A stretch of DNA of 64,000 nucleotides from Neurospora tetrasperma FGSC 2508 (taxonomy: Eukaryota > Ascomycota > Sordariomycetes > Sordariales > Sordariaceae). Shown piece by piece: positions 34,361-45,645 of the stretch (its first letter is position 1; each line of letters opens with the position of its first letter). Under the pieces are notes generated by a model that worked only from the letters and a program-made list of their open reading frames with translations, did not search any database and had not been told where the DNA came from. The DNA lies in contig NW_009799104.1 in NCBI RefSeq assembly GCF_000213175.1, forward strand, positions 606,344 to 670,343, given 5' to 3'. The translations under genes were made by a program, and so were the position numbers.

Positions 34361-34744
34361 ATGTGCAAACACATCCTTTACCCCGGCTTCCACAAGCACG
34401 ACTGGACCTCTCGCAAAGACACTCTACACGGTCAAGCCGGGACCTCGTGCTCGCATCTCATGAAATACACGGAGGCCCAGGAGGTCACTTACGACGAGAG
34501 ATACTGCTCATGCGACAGGCTCGATCCACACGACCCGACACCTGGGCTTGCCTGTACGAGTAACGTGCAGGTTCCGTGTGCGGAGTGCATAGAGAAGAAG
34601 ACTTGGACGAAGGATCATGGTACGAGCATGGTCCCGTATAAGGGTAAACTACCTGTACCTACCTCGAAAACTGAGTTGGTTAGCCAGCCAGCCAGCCAGC
34701 TAGTCCTTCAAGACTACCTAGGTACCTTGGTTCAGATGGCCTGA
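34361..34744 (+). CDS. Small Cys-rich hypothetical protein
   Basis: A 127-residue frame starts at an ATG with a good context (CCACC before it). The product has 9-10 Cys, largely in pairs or near-pairs: MCKHILYPGFHKHDW, TSCSHLMKY, RYCSCDRLD, LACTSNVQVPCAECIEKK. This suggests metal binding or disulfides. There is no signal peptide, so a secreted effector is less likely than a cytosolic Cys/His-rich protein. The last 25 residues (SQPASQLVLQDYLG) come from a GCCA repeat and look like read-through of non-coding DNA, so the true 3' end may be an unrecognised splice after about 34640. No family recognised. Confidence 0.4.
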   Translation: MCKHILYPGFHKHDWTSRKDTLHGQAGTSCSHLMKYTEAQEVTYDERYCSCDRLDPHDPTPGLACTSNVQVPCAECIEKKTWTKDHGTSMVPYKGKLPVPTSKTELVSQPASQLVLQDYLGTLVQMA

Positions 34745-35837
34745 TTATTGGGTATTGAGTGGACTTGATGGCTTCTGAGGTTGGAAGGGGAGGGGAAGGA
34801 TAGATATGGAGAGACTTTTGCGAGGGTTTCATTTGGTACCTACTTTGGCTTTTGTTTTCCTTCTTTGAAGGGGAATGGAGGTGGAAGTGGAAGTGGAAGT
34901 GAAGCAACTGAGACGCTGGACGGTAGCTTCATCCGCAGCTGGGATCTAGGGCATTGACACGGGCAGGGAGTAGTATAGGAAGGAGAAGAGTCACTCGGAA
35001 ATTGGGTTTGGATAGTTATCTTTCTTTCACTCACTCAGTTAGGGGTAAACTAAACCTAACCACTAACAAGTTGGTCGTGTCTTGTCAAGAAGAGGGAGTG
35101 CCTGATGTTGGTTATGTTGCTTGGGTTTCATGCCCACAAGGGGGATGAGGAGAAAGAAACTTGGAGATGATATCTTATCCTAACTATTGGTGGGATTAAA
35201 CGACAATTCACTCACTATTTGCTCTGTCAATGTATGACTACTAGTTCCGCTGGGCGTTGGCTGTAAAATCCTACCTAGTGACCTTTACGATTGCTCACTC
35301 GGCTACCTGATCGTAGGTCGTCTCGGTCATTTTGGTAGTGGGTGTCAGAGTGAGGCGTGTTGTGATGCCTTTGTCTCCCAGTACTTCGAGGTGTGGTCAA
35401 GGTATCTTGTCTGCTCACCCTTAACTCCCTCGGGTAGCTTGCTATGCTCGTTTACCAGGTACGTAAGTACTAATTGTGTGTCTTCGTTCTGTGGTGTGTT
35501 GATCCCATCAGATTCTGTCCTGTTGGATCTTTCTGCGGCAGAATGACAGTGCCGCTTCGCGGTCATCGGGGCTCTGGGTGCTTGATGGTGGGTGAACGTG
35601 CGAGCTCCTTGTGTGAGAAGGAATTGATCTTCATAAACAGTCATAAAGTAGAAGTACAATTCCAACGACAATACAAGGACATGAAGAAAGATAAGAGACG
35701 TAATGAGGGAGAAAAAAAAAACGCGCAACATGTCTTGCAATTTCCAAGCCAACAGAAACTCCAGCCCTGATCCGCACAGAATCGTATATATAGGTACATG
35801 TGTGACCCCTTGAAGAACATTATTGATAACCCCAACA
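34745..35837. other. Intergenic region, no gene seen
   Basis: About 1.1 kb between the small Cys-rich frame and the HET-domain gene, probably 3' flanks of both. A GGAAGT repeat lies at 34873-34900. Frames such as 35345-35947 (minus) contain hydrophobic runs and overlap the HET gene's end; they look like shadows. Confidence 0.45.
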
Positions 35838-37923
35838 TCAAACAATGGTAACCACCTTGTGGTCGTCTGCTGCAGCGATGAGACCTGACTTGAATTTTTC
35901 AAACTTCTTCTTGGATTTACAATATAAGATAAGACCCAGTCTCTCATACATCCCGGGTTTATCGCTTGACAACCCTAGTCCCATGAAGTAAAATACAGTG
36001 ATTAAGTTGTAAGTTACATATCCAATCAGGAGCAAATATACAACAGCGCCGTCCTTGATTTCGGATGTTGGGGGCTCATTGTCGTGTGTAGTTATGCCCG
36101 AGGGCTGGCGCATTCGACGAACAGATCTTTGCACGTCGCCATGTTCGTTTGTGGCTAGGAATTCCTCTAGCCAGGTGTCTTGACGTAATCTTTCTTTTCC
36201 AAGAAATTTGGTCTTGACCTTATACCTATAGTCAAAACCTCCCCTCGGGTCGTCGATTAAAGCCGCTTTGAAGATGTAACCACGGAGTTTGATCCAGCCA
36301 CCTTTCACCCGACCCAGTGGATCTTTGCCATCGGCAATGGAGCAAGTATCTTCGACCACAGTGTGAGAGACCCATCTATCACGTACGCCGTAGTCCCCAG
36401 GCTCAAACATCGTTTCAACCCGCGAGGATATGGACGCCCAAGAGAAGGTAGGCGCTATGTAAAGCTCGGGAGCATATCTTGCGTCGAAAGCCCTCCATAA
36501 GAGACCCAAAGACAGTCGGTCTTCCCAAATGCCTGCGATATATGGAGACTGTATGACTTGCTGAAAGACTTGCGCGAGACCAGAAATTGCGGGTAGCTTG
36601 TCACGGGCATCGGTAAGCTCGCGGGCAGTATAGTCATTAACAATATGGCGCCAATAGTCATGTGCCAGCTGGGCAGATTCTAATCTGTACGTGGGCGAAT
36701 CCATCGGGTCTTTGGCCAATAACCTGCAACTCAAGTCCGAACGACATTGGCAGGCCGATTTGTTTTGACAAACCCAGCGAAGCTCGTAAGCATGATATTT
36801 GAGCAATCTTCTCGAGAGGAATTGCTCCTGCAACGTCCACCCGCGAAGATTCCAGGGCAGCACAGGAACCCGGGGATGTTCATCGGCATGCCCAAGACCT
36901 TCGTGTATCCGTCGGGCGCCTAAAATGGTCGAGCAAGCTTCCTGATTGATCCATTCCTCGTGATATGGCTCCTTGTACCAAGCGTTTAACTCCCGATAAT
37001 TGCGAGATAAAAACCCGTGAGTAACGTCGGAGGCAGTAGCAGCAGCAATAGTTAGATAGGCATCACGGTATACCGAGGCCATTTTTGACGATTCCACTTC
37101 CCAATCGCTTGGAGAATTTTGGATAATGCACAAAGCGTCTACCCATAGGTACTGTTGGCCTAGCGCTCGGGTGACGGCGATGGCATCTTGTAACGTCTGC
37201 GGCAGACTGGAGACCATAAGACCCAACTTCATGACCTCCAGGTTCTCGGACTTCAGCGTCAAACTCTGCCGTCCACCCCAGCAGTAGCTAAGGGCTATGT
37301 AGGTCGTGCTGTGCCCCACAGGAAGCGACTCCGTCTCGACCAGTCTCACTTGCTGAGCGCCTTCATGATGTACGTCTAACAGTCGAGTGGGTAGTCCTTG
37401 ACCTGCTATCTTGCATTCTGGGTGGTTGGCGTCGCAGTCTCGAAGACAGGAACGAATAAACTCGTAGGCTTCAGATGTCTGAGGCGAGCCGCTCAGAACG
37501 GCGTCAAGGGGATTGGCGTCTTGAGCGATACCGTGCCAAGCTGGCGGATGGCCTGAATGCTTCGGTATTAGCACTTTCCTCTCGAATAAAAAATTTATAC
37601 CCACCCCTTGGTGTGTACAGCTCAAGCTGAACATGAAAAACCCAGGACGTCAAATAATAGCGCCCTTTACGCCCGCTGAGCTTGAAATAACAGTGCAAGC
37701 CTTCCATCCAGTCGAAGTGCTTCAGAGCGTTGAGCAGAAAGATGCAATAACGGCACCCTAAGCTGGCTGAGAAGCCAATTCCGTCACAGCCGGCCTCCTT
37801 ACCATGGGGAAGCCATAAATTCTTGCACCTCAGGCAGTACTTTGTCAGAGTATATATGCCTGGTGCAGCGGCATCCTTGAGGCGTTCCCGTAACATCTGT
37901 ATATCGTAACGTAAATGATACAT
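35838..37923 (-). CDS. HET-domain (heterokaryon incompatibility) protein
   Basis: Two exons, 37923-37605 and 37552-35838 (677 residues), with a 52-nt intron (GTGGGT donor, CTAAT branch, CAG). The HET domain spans about residues 200-340 and has all three family blocks: YIALSYCWGG, then LPQTLQDAIAVTRALGQQYL followed by WVDALCIIQNS, and SKMASVYRDAYLTIAAATA. A trailing RGWTLQEQFLSRRLL motif is also typical. HET domains trigger cell death when incompatible strains fuse; most genomic copies have no known partner. The N-terminal exon has Cys pairs (YCLRCKNLW, GCRYCIFLL). Near the C-terminus is a hydrophobic stretch (VVYLLLIGYVTYNLITVFYF) that is unusual for the family. It could be a membrane segment or a missed intron. 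No recognisable allorecognition partner gene lies next to it. Confidence 0.9.
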
Positions 37924-38570
37924 TTTGCAAGTCTAATAAGGACAATCGAAGACAAAAAGATAGAGATGAAGGGTCTGGGGATGGAGAAGACATCGTAAGG
38001 ATGACTGACCGACTCTCAACTACTCAAGAGGCCCTCTCCACCTATTGTGCTTCAGGCTTCAGCTGACTCTGCACATCAACATGCTTCGCGCCCAATCAAG
38101 AGATCCGACGCCATTGCAGCCTCTGATATCAAAGCTAGGTCGCTGCTGACTGGTGATGAAAGCCGTGGCGCTGCAAGTGCTGCCAAGTCATCGAACTCGG
38201 TTACAGTCGTATTCGACGAAGAATGAAATATAACGCGGAGTAATATGAGGCGAAAGTTTCGACTGGTTGTGACGCTACGAGAAAGTGCCCGGGAAGGAGG
38301 GGGGAAAATACAAAGAAAAAGACAAGAAGAGAAGAAAACTGAATAGCGTCCCTCTATCTTCCGTTCGGTTCCGTCAAGATCCATCATAAATCGGAAGTCG
38401 CGAACAGCCTCATAGATTGAAAGTGAAAAGCATCAACCTGCACCTCCTTCCATTCCCCCCCCTTCCCCCCCCCCTCCCCCCCCCTCCATCACAACTAAAA
38501 ATTGCAGACAGCAACACTACAGGAACGAATCATCATCAACGACAACGACAACAATAACAACCCCCTTTTG

Positions 38571-38604
<34 letters not shown>

Positions 38605-38686
38605 GCGCGTAAGAGATTCCCAAACAAGAACGATGAAGAGCGAATAAGAAAAGAAGAAAAAAAAGTCAAAAGAAATGGTTATCAAA
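37924..38686. repeat. Intergenic region with C-rich and poly-A tracts
   Basis: This holds the promoter of the HET gene (left) and the 3' flank of the second tRNA-Thr (right). A C-rich tract with T interruptions is at about 38455-38486, and a run of 30 A at 38571-38600. T8 on the minus strand (38657-38664) is the tRNA terminator. No gene is seen. Confidence 0.6.
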
Positions 38687-38758
38687 TGCCCACAGCCAGA
38701 ATCGAACTGACGACCTCATCATTACTAGTGATGCGCTCTACCACTGAGCCATGCGGGC
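38687..38758 (-). tRNA. tRNA-Thr (anticodon AGT), second copy
   Basis: This is the same 72-nt sequence as the tRNA at 445-516, with identical stems, loop CTAGTAA and discriminator A, and the same strand. Flanks share only short matches (AAAAGAAATGG on the 3' side and CAAA directly 5'), so this is an old dispersed duplicate, not a recent large duplication. T8 at 38657-38664 serves as pol III terminator. Confidence 0.95.
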
Positions 38759-39384
38759 TTTGTTGGGTTCTTGTTGTTTTGAGTTCCACAACATAGTGCT
38801 TAAGACCGCATCATTGCAATAGCAAAAGACGGTTTGGAACAACAACTCAACAAACCTTTCCGACAAACAACGGAGGAGCGGATGTTTAAGGTAGGTAGTG
38901 AAAGCTATCGAGCAGATAACAATAATCGTGCACTAGTAATGCTAATTAAGAACAGGCTCATAGGCTAAACATGGGATGAAGTGGATCCGGCTGGAAAAAA
39001 ACAGAAATGATAAGATCGAACCATCATCACCATCAATCTACAGCGTTGCTTGGAAAGGAAAGAGTCGAACATTGAAAATAAAGAGGATTCCAATCGAACT
39101 TCCTGCCATCCATCGTAGGTACTATTCTAGAAATGGGCATAGTACCAAATACCACTCAGGATCCCAATACCAGGTAACGCTATCCTATCCTATCCTAATA
39201 AGAAAGACCAAGTTTGCCAAAGGAGATGCCGATAACTTTTCCCATGACGCCCAAGAATCCTAAATACTTTTTTCTTTCTTACACCCACAACAGCCATACC
39301 GGAAATCCTCCAAAACTAACAAGTCCAACTGTAATGGAAACCGCTCAGCCGATGCCCTAACCAATACTTCAAAGGAGCAGCCGC
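38759..39384. other. Intergenic region upstream of tRNA and downstream of dna2
   Basis: About 630 nt with no supported gene. A 95-codon plus-strand frame (38976-39263) lacks a domain. The right part is the dna2 3' flank. Confidence 0.5.
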
Positions 39385-42300
39385 TCAAAACCTCCCATCA
39401 GTAATCTCATTCATGATATCCCTCATGATCGGCCTCCCCTTCATGATTGCGCGCTCACTGATTCCAATGCGCTTAGGGTTATGTTTCCCTCCACCAACAA
39501 TACCCTTCTTCGGGCTCTTCAGGCTTTGGCTCCCGACATTTTCTTTCCCTTGACTTGGCGTCCCAAACTGCAGCTTGCTCTGCACCTTATATCCCTTCCC
39601 GGCAAGCTTCGCATTCGCCTTCTTAGATGGTGATAACGCCGAACCCTTCCTAGGCGAAACCGGCTTGAAGATGGGATTAGGTTTCCTAGGGCTGAGAGCA
39701 TCAGCAGCCGTGGAAGCAGCATTCGCATCCGCAAACCTATGTCCCTCCAAAGCACCAGCACGGAGCTCATACACCCAGTTGCGATCTTCCATCATGCGCA
39801 CGAAGCGGGCGAGCATTTCGCCTCCTTCTGGTTCTCCTTGCCCTTCTCCCTGATCATCACCGGTTTCTCCCAGCTCGGGACTAGCGATTGCTGAAGGAGA
39901 CCCAGCCACCGAGGAAGACGCCCCTCGCAAAGTTTCACGGCTACCAACAACAAGCAGCTTTGTCTTCGCCCTTGTGAACGCCACGTTGATCCTCCTCCAA
40001 TCTTTCAGTAGTTCGCCGATACTGCACCCCTCGTTACTTCTCACCAGGGACAACACCACGACACTCTTATCTCTTCCTTGGAAGCGATCGGCCGTGTGCA
40101 TCTCGATTTCCTCAGCCGCCACTTTAACGCCCGCTCTTATTGCTCCTGCGCTACCGCCTAGGGTATTTTTCATATTGTGCTTAAGCAAAGCCAGTTGCGA
40201 GCGGTAATGCGTCATCACGCCAATCTCGGAAGCGGGCACGCCGACAGTGAGGAGCGAGTCGACTAGTTGGCAGACGATGCGGGACTCAAGCGGGTTAACG
40301 ATGCGCTGACCGCGAGTGGATTTCTCTTCGCGTGAGTGGGGAAGGAGGGAGTCGGTGTTGATGAAGCGGACGCGCGCGGAGGGGTCGAGGAGATCACGGA
40401 GCCAGCAGGTAGTGAGGGTGGGATAGGGGCAGAAAGAGAGTTTATCTCCTTCTTTAAGCGGGTGTTGCTCGGAGTAGGCGAGGAAAGAATCGGCATCAAA
40501 GTGCTTGGTTGCTAGAGCGTCCATGTCGGGAATCTCGAGGGATGTAGTGCGCAACGCTTCGGTGCCGCATTTTAGCCGGCCATTGTAGATGAGCGTGTTG
40601 GAAAGGGTCATGATATCTTCGCACATGCGGTACTGGTGTTCGAGATTGACCACACTTTGGGGATGTTTCTCGGAGAGAAGCTTGAATAAGCTCACGTCGA
40701 GACCGCCGAGGCGAGCTTCCTCGTTTTGTACGAGAGGGGGGAGCTGGTTATGGTCACCGACTAGAACAAACTTGCGTGCCATGCGGATGGGACCAAGACA
40801 GATAGGAAGCGTGATCTGGGAAGCCTCGTCGACTATGCAGTAGTCGAAGATGCGCTCGGCGAAGACAGGGTGGTTGATACCCAAGCAAGTCGTCGCCACA
40901 ATCGGGGTGTCGTTCCAGGCCTCGTGGATCTCCGAAAAAGAAGTCTTTGGCACGCCGGCGAGGGTGGCGAACGAAGGAACTTCAGGGTGAACCTTGACGG
41001 GAGGACCGAGACGAAGAATCGGAATCCCGTCATCCTTGAGCTTCAACAAGATGTTGTCCACGGCGGTGTGGGTGTAGGAAGTTAGCAAGACTGTTTTCTT
41101 CTGTGCCACCAAGGCACGGATGATGTGCGCAATGGTAGTCGTCTTGCCCGTACCAGGCATACCAAGCACAAGGGCATAGTCCTGAGCAGACATGACCTTC
41201 TCGACAGCCGCCTTTTGATCGACGTTCAGACCTTGACCCGACGCGGTAGAAGGGAGAATATACTGCGTTGGCACAGCCTTGAAGCGGGGGGCCTCAAGGT
41301 CGACAACCAATCTCCTGATCTGCCTAGATCCAAAGACTCCATCGGCCATGATCTGAACAAGATTGTTGCGTACTGTTGCCATGCCATTGCTGAACTCATC
41401 TTTGTCTAGACGGTAGCGGACCGGGCCGGCTTCACGGTCTTCCGGGGCGTTATCACCAGAGCCAGGAACCTGCATGATGCTGGCAAAGACCTGATTATCG
41501 GCCTCGTCGAAGCCAGGCTGTCGGACGCGCGCATTGTGCAGTCTTCTGTCCACGGCAACAGCGATGCGAGTCTTTCTGACTGAGGTGACATAGCCTAGCG
41601 CAAGTGCAAAGTGACCTTGTTCATCAGAAATGACAATGGGCTCACCCACAGTCAGTTGCGAGTCCAGAAACGAAAAGCCGGGGGCAGGCTTGTCCTTGAT
41701 GAAGGTGTAGGCGAAACGGTTGGTCTTGCCCATCTGTTGGTGATTCTCGTATGCTGAGCCCTCTTCGATGATGACATTGGCGAAGCAACGTCCAACCTTC
41801 TCGCGCTCTGTACTGACCATAGTCCATAGCTCTCGGCGAAGCTTTTGGCTTTCCTTTTCCTCCTTGGTGAGAAGTTCTTCCCATTTCAAGAAGAACTCCT
41901 TGTGGGTAGGGCTGAGATGGTTGACTACTTCATCAAACTTCTCGTTCATTGCACTCGTCTCCCCATCTCCGTCATCAGCAAGTTTGTGATAGATGAAACA
42001 GGTCGTCTGAGCATAGCATCTGCCGCACGCATTCTTGCTCTTCTTCATAGGGGGCAGTTGGACACTCCGCTCACGAATGTAGCAAGCCAGCTGGTTGCGC
42101 TGCATGATCATGTGGCGGATCTCATGCCTAACGGCGGGAATGCGCAGTGTCTGTGATGTCTCCATGTAGTAAAGGATACCGTAGACAATCTCAATATCGT
42201 AGCGATCCGAGAGCAGCAAGTTGTAGAGTGCTGTTTGCGCCTGATGGTTGCTGTTGACATTTTTGCCGGTCTTGACCTCGAAGGGGACGGTCAAGGTCTT

Positions 42301-44752
42301 GGTCGTTGACGCCTTTGAGCTTGAGCCCCTTGCTGGGGGGTCGCGCATAGTGACCTGGACGGTGGCATCGATGTTGCCCTTGAGACCATACATGGGTGAC
42401 CAGACATGTTCCTCGACATCCAGAAGCTTGCTGACACACATGGTAGCCTTGTCACCGTTCCGACCTTGGACGATAGCATCAGGCTTTGGCTGGGAAGTTA
42501 CGAACAGCTGAGCCCAAGACCGGAGTTCAGGCATCTTGGATTGTACATGACTCTTTGCATCGTCCATGCCGACCTTGAGGATGTACAGGTCCTCAAGATG
42601 CTTCTCAAGAGTCTTGTTGATGACGTTTGTGAGGAATGCCGGATCCCATTTATTGGCTACCAAAGCTTCCTGGAAAATCTCGTGCAGAATAGTACCGTAG
42701 ACAAGGGCGGGTGACAAGTCACTGGTTGCTTTGACTCTGTCCTGCAAGACCGCACGCCGCATGCAGCTGAATGAGTCGGCAACGACAGTGGATGAGATGA
42801 GCTGATCTGGGTGCAGGATCAGCATGTTCTGGTTGTTGTCGACGACACATTTCCCCTGGTCTTCGAACTGGCCGATAATGTGGACGTATGCGCTGACGCT
42901 CGCGGGAGTATCAAACCAGTCGCCTCGAAGATGGATCGTTCGCACAGAGTTGGTTCTATCAGCCTGTACGATGAGGATCTAAGAACGGACAATATCAGTA
43001 GAGGAGACATACACATACGGTTGAAGAGGAGACTCTACCTTCTCAGGGGATTCACGGCCACGGTCATCCGTGTAGGAGCTCTCGAGAACATTGGTTACCA
43101 GATACCTCTGTATGGCTCTAGGCTTTTGACTAGGCTAATATAGATGTCTTAGCATACGCACTTCCATCTCTTTCGGATCGACAAGCTCACTTTCATAAAC
43201 ATACATGTGAGGAAACATCTTGCGCATGGCTGGCACGTTGTGTCGCAGCCATTTCGACCGCGTCAAAGTCAAAATCATTACCGAAATCATCACCAAACTC
43301 GTCATCTTCATCGCCCGCAACCTGTTGAGGCAATTTTTTGGGTGACTGCGTCTTCCTAGGCGATAGTCTCTTCTTGGGGGACGGTCTCTTTCTAGGTGAC
43401 AACCTCTGGGCAGGTTTCTGTGTTGCAGACTCAACTTGAGCCACCAGGTCTTCTACCCCATCAAAGATATCGTCATCGAGATCACCAAATTCGTCATTAT
43501 CGACAAGGGTCTTTGACGATTCGCGTGGAGCTGGCGAGACAGCGTCACTTGCCATGAGAGTGCTACCGTCGCCTTGACCAAGGATACTAGCGTCCAGTTC
43601 GAGGAGAGTGCTCTCGTCAAAGTCAAAGTCGTCATCACCGTAGTCCGAAGATGCCTTTTCGGGTTGTTTTGAGGCGTCAGTTTCGGTACTTTGCCGCTCG
43701 GCCTTTTTCCGTGAGGGAGAGGAGTTTTGGTCAGGAACGGTTTGGGGTGTTGTCTTTCTCTTTGATGGTGACTTCTTCTTGGGAGAGGGTGACTTTTTCT
43801 GCTGTGCTGGAGCACTGTTTGGCTTTTTCGAGCTGTCGATCTCTCCATCAACGGATTGTAGTAGTTCTGACAACAGGCTCGACTTCTTCTTTCTGGGAGT
43901 ATCCTGGGAAACGATCCTATCTTGTTCATCAGGACAAAGGGTACGGCGCCGCTTGGGCCAAGCGGAACCGCAACTGACGGACTTTCTCAGCGATCGATCG
44001 CTTGATTGCGGGCGAGGTGAGGACGATGCCATAAGCTGGGCAAAGAGGGGGTTCTTGTGGTTTGAGGGACTCGTCTCATTTCCATTAGAAGAGTAACGGC
44101 TCCACAAGTCCGAGGCAGGATCTGCATGGGGTGTCTTGGAAGCGCCGGCAAACCTCTTGAGGGCGACGTGGGGAGTGGTCAACTTGGCAGCCGGTGATGA
44201 GGCAGGCGAGGAGCTTTTCGCACGTCTCCTGCCATTCTTGGGGATCATTGGCGAAGCGGGTAGTTGTAAGGGCACTCCGGACCTCCAGTCGACCCTGTCA
44301 CCGGGCGACTTTTCTCCATCTTCCTCTTCGGTGATGACTTCAGGTACACCAAACAGATCTTTCCATGAATGGCGATCTGCGGGAGTTTTGGCGTCGCTGG
44401 ATGGCTCGTCGTTGGAGTCTGGTAATGGCCTCTTCCTGGGGATCGACTTGGTGGTGTTGATGTTTTCTTTCTGCAGTTCGTTGCTGGCGGCCTTTACGGG
44501 CTTTACAGACTTTGGTGGTGGTTTGGAAGATGTGTCGTCGGATCGGAAGGCCTGGAGCTTGTTCTTGGAAGATTCCGAGACGGGGGCTAGCGATTGTAGA
44601 GGTCCTTTGTTGGGGGGATTGCTTCTTGTCCTCTGCCATCCTCCGCGCTGTCATTGCCATGTTAGTAAAGACTTATCATCCAGGAAAGGCCATTTGTGAC
44701 GGACCTTGGGAGGCTGGGCATAGGCGTCCGAGTAAGACTTTTTGAGAGGCAT
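39385..44752 (-). CDS. dna2: DNA2 helicase-nuclease
   Basis: Four exons: 44752-44705, 44647-43205, 43134-43039 and 42978-39385 (1726 residues). The introns are 57, 70, 96-to-exon-4 spacing 60 nt, and all junctions keep frame. Dna2 cuts long Okazaki flaps and resects double-strand breaks. Residues 1-500 are disordered, with repeated SPKK/SPRK motifs (possible CDK or DNA-binding sites) and acidic clusters. The N-terminal OB-like block includes RYLVTNVLESSYTDDRGR. The RecB-type nuclease has ALVYGTILHEIFQEAL and PFEVKTGKN, plus the four Fe-S cysteines: one in FSCMRRAV (about 601) and three in CGRCYAQTTC (about 845). The SF1 helicase has GMPGTGKTTTI (Walker A, about 1135), IVDEASQI (about 1245), EHQYRM and FQGRDKSVVVLSLVRS. 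All key residues are present. The C-terminal tail (SPRKGSALSPSKKANAK) is basic. The gene shares a divergent promoter with TRAPPC11. Confidence 0.95.
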
Positions 44753-45645
44753 TGTATTGTGGAGGCGCCTTGGACCCAAATAAGGATAAAGTAAACAAAA
44801 ACAAATTCAATGGCGACGGCGCTGGGAGCCAATGGGTGGATGTGCTGCTGAATGACCCAAAAAGTCCAAAAGACGAAGCAAAGTGGTGATGGTCAAGGCA
44901 CAAATCAGAAAGCGAGGTTATGTGTATCGCAGACCCATGGCTTGAGAATCCGGAGTCTGGGACCTGGGCTGGGTGGTGGTCGAGGTGAAGTGGGAAGAAG
45001 AAGTTGAGTCCTTGAGACGCGTTTCCTGCTGCGCTGCATGCCCGGTTCTGCCAAACAGTCAATCAATCAACGCGAAACCTCCCCTCCAAAAGTACAATTA
45101 ATTGTTAGCAAGGGGGTGCCTGGAGCTCTCAGCAGGTACCGCTGTGCCGATAAGATAAGCCCCACACTTTGGTACCCCTGTAGGCACATGGGCGGCGGTT
45201 GGACCGCTGACGTCTAGCGGATCAGCCGCCTGTGTTACAGCGTCGCATCAGCGGGAGCTCCATCGGTGGAACGTCCAACTTCACACGTCCATCACTTCCC
45301 TTCACTTCGGCGGCTTCCGAGTCCTCTCTTCACCTAACTCCCCTTCCTTCAACTTCCCTTGCCTACCTAGACGGAGCTTCACCGCCGAGGCCATCTACCT
45401 ACCTCTACCGAGAACAAGGGGCGGATGTAAGTGGGCGCCAACGGACTTAACTTGACGACTTCGGACGTACCAACGATTCGCGAGACGAGACGTGGGCAGT
45501 CGATCCGATCTACGGAGTTACAGCGCTAGACGCACATCAGTAAAAGAAGAAGACGACGACGACGACGAGACTATGAACCGACTATAACCAACACACTTGT
45601 CGGGTCAACTCTATATACACAGTACTCAATACACAGGTAGCAACC
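44753..45645. promoter_or_regulatory. Divergent promoter region dna2 / TRAPPC11
   Basis: The 893 nt between two start codons contain the two MCB-like elements described separately, plus short pyrimidine-rich leaders. A GAC triplet run (about 45550-45568) and TATATACACAG (45611-45621) lie close to the TRAPPC11 start. No gene is seen. Confidence 0.5.
45017..45077. promoter_or_regulatory. MCB/MBF-like elements upstream of dna2
   Basis: ACGCGT at 45017-45022 and ACGCGAAA at 45070-45077 lie 265 and 318 nt upstream of the dna2 start codon, within the region shared with TRAPPC11. ACGCGT and ACGCGAAA are the sequences bound by MBF-type G1/S factors in other fungi. A link to S-phase control of dna2 is an inference. 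Confidence 0.35.
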
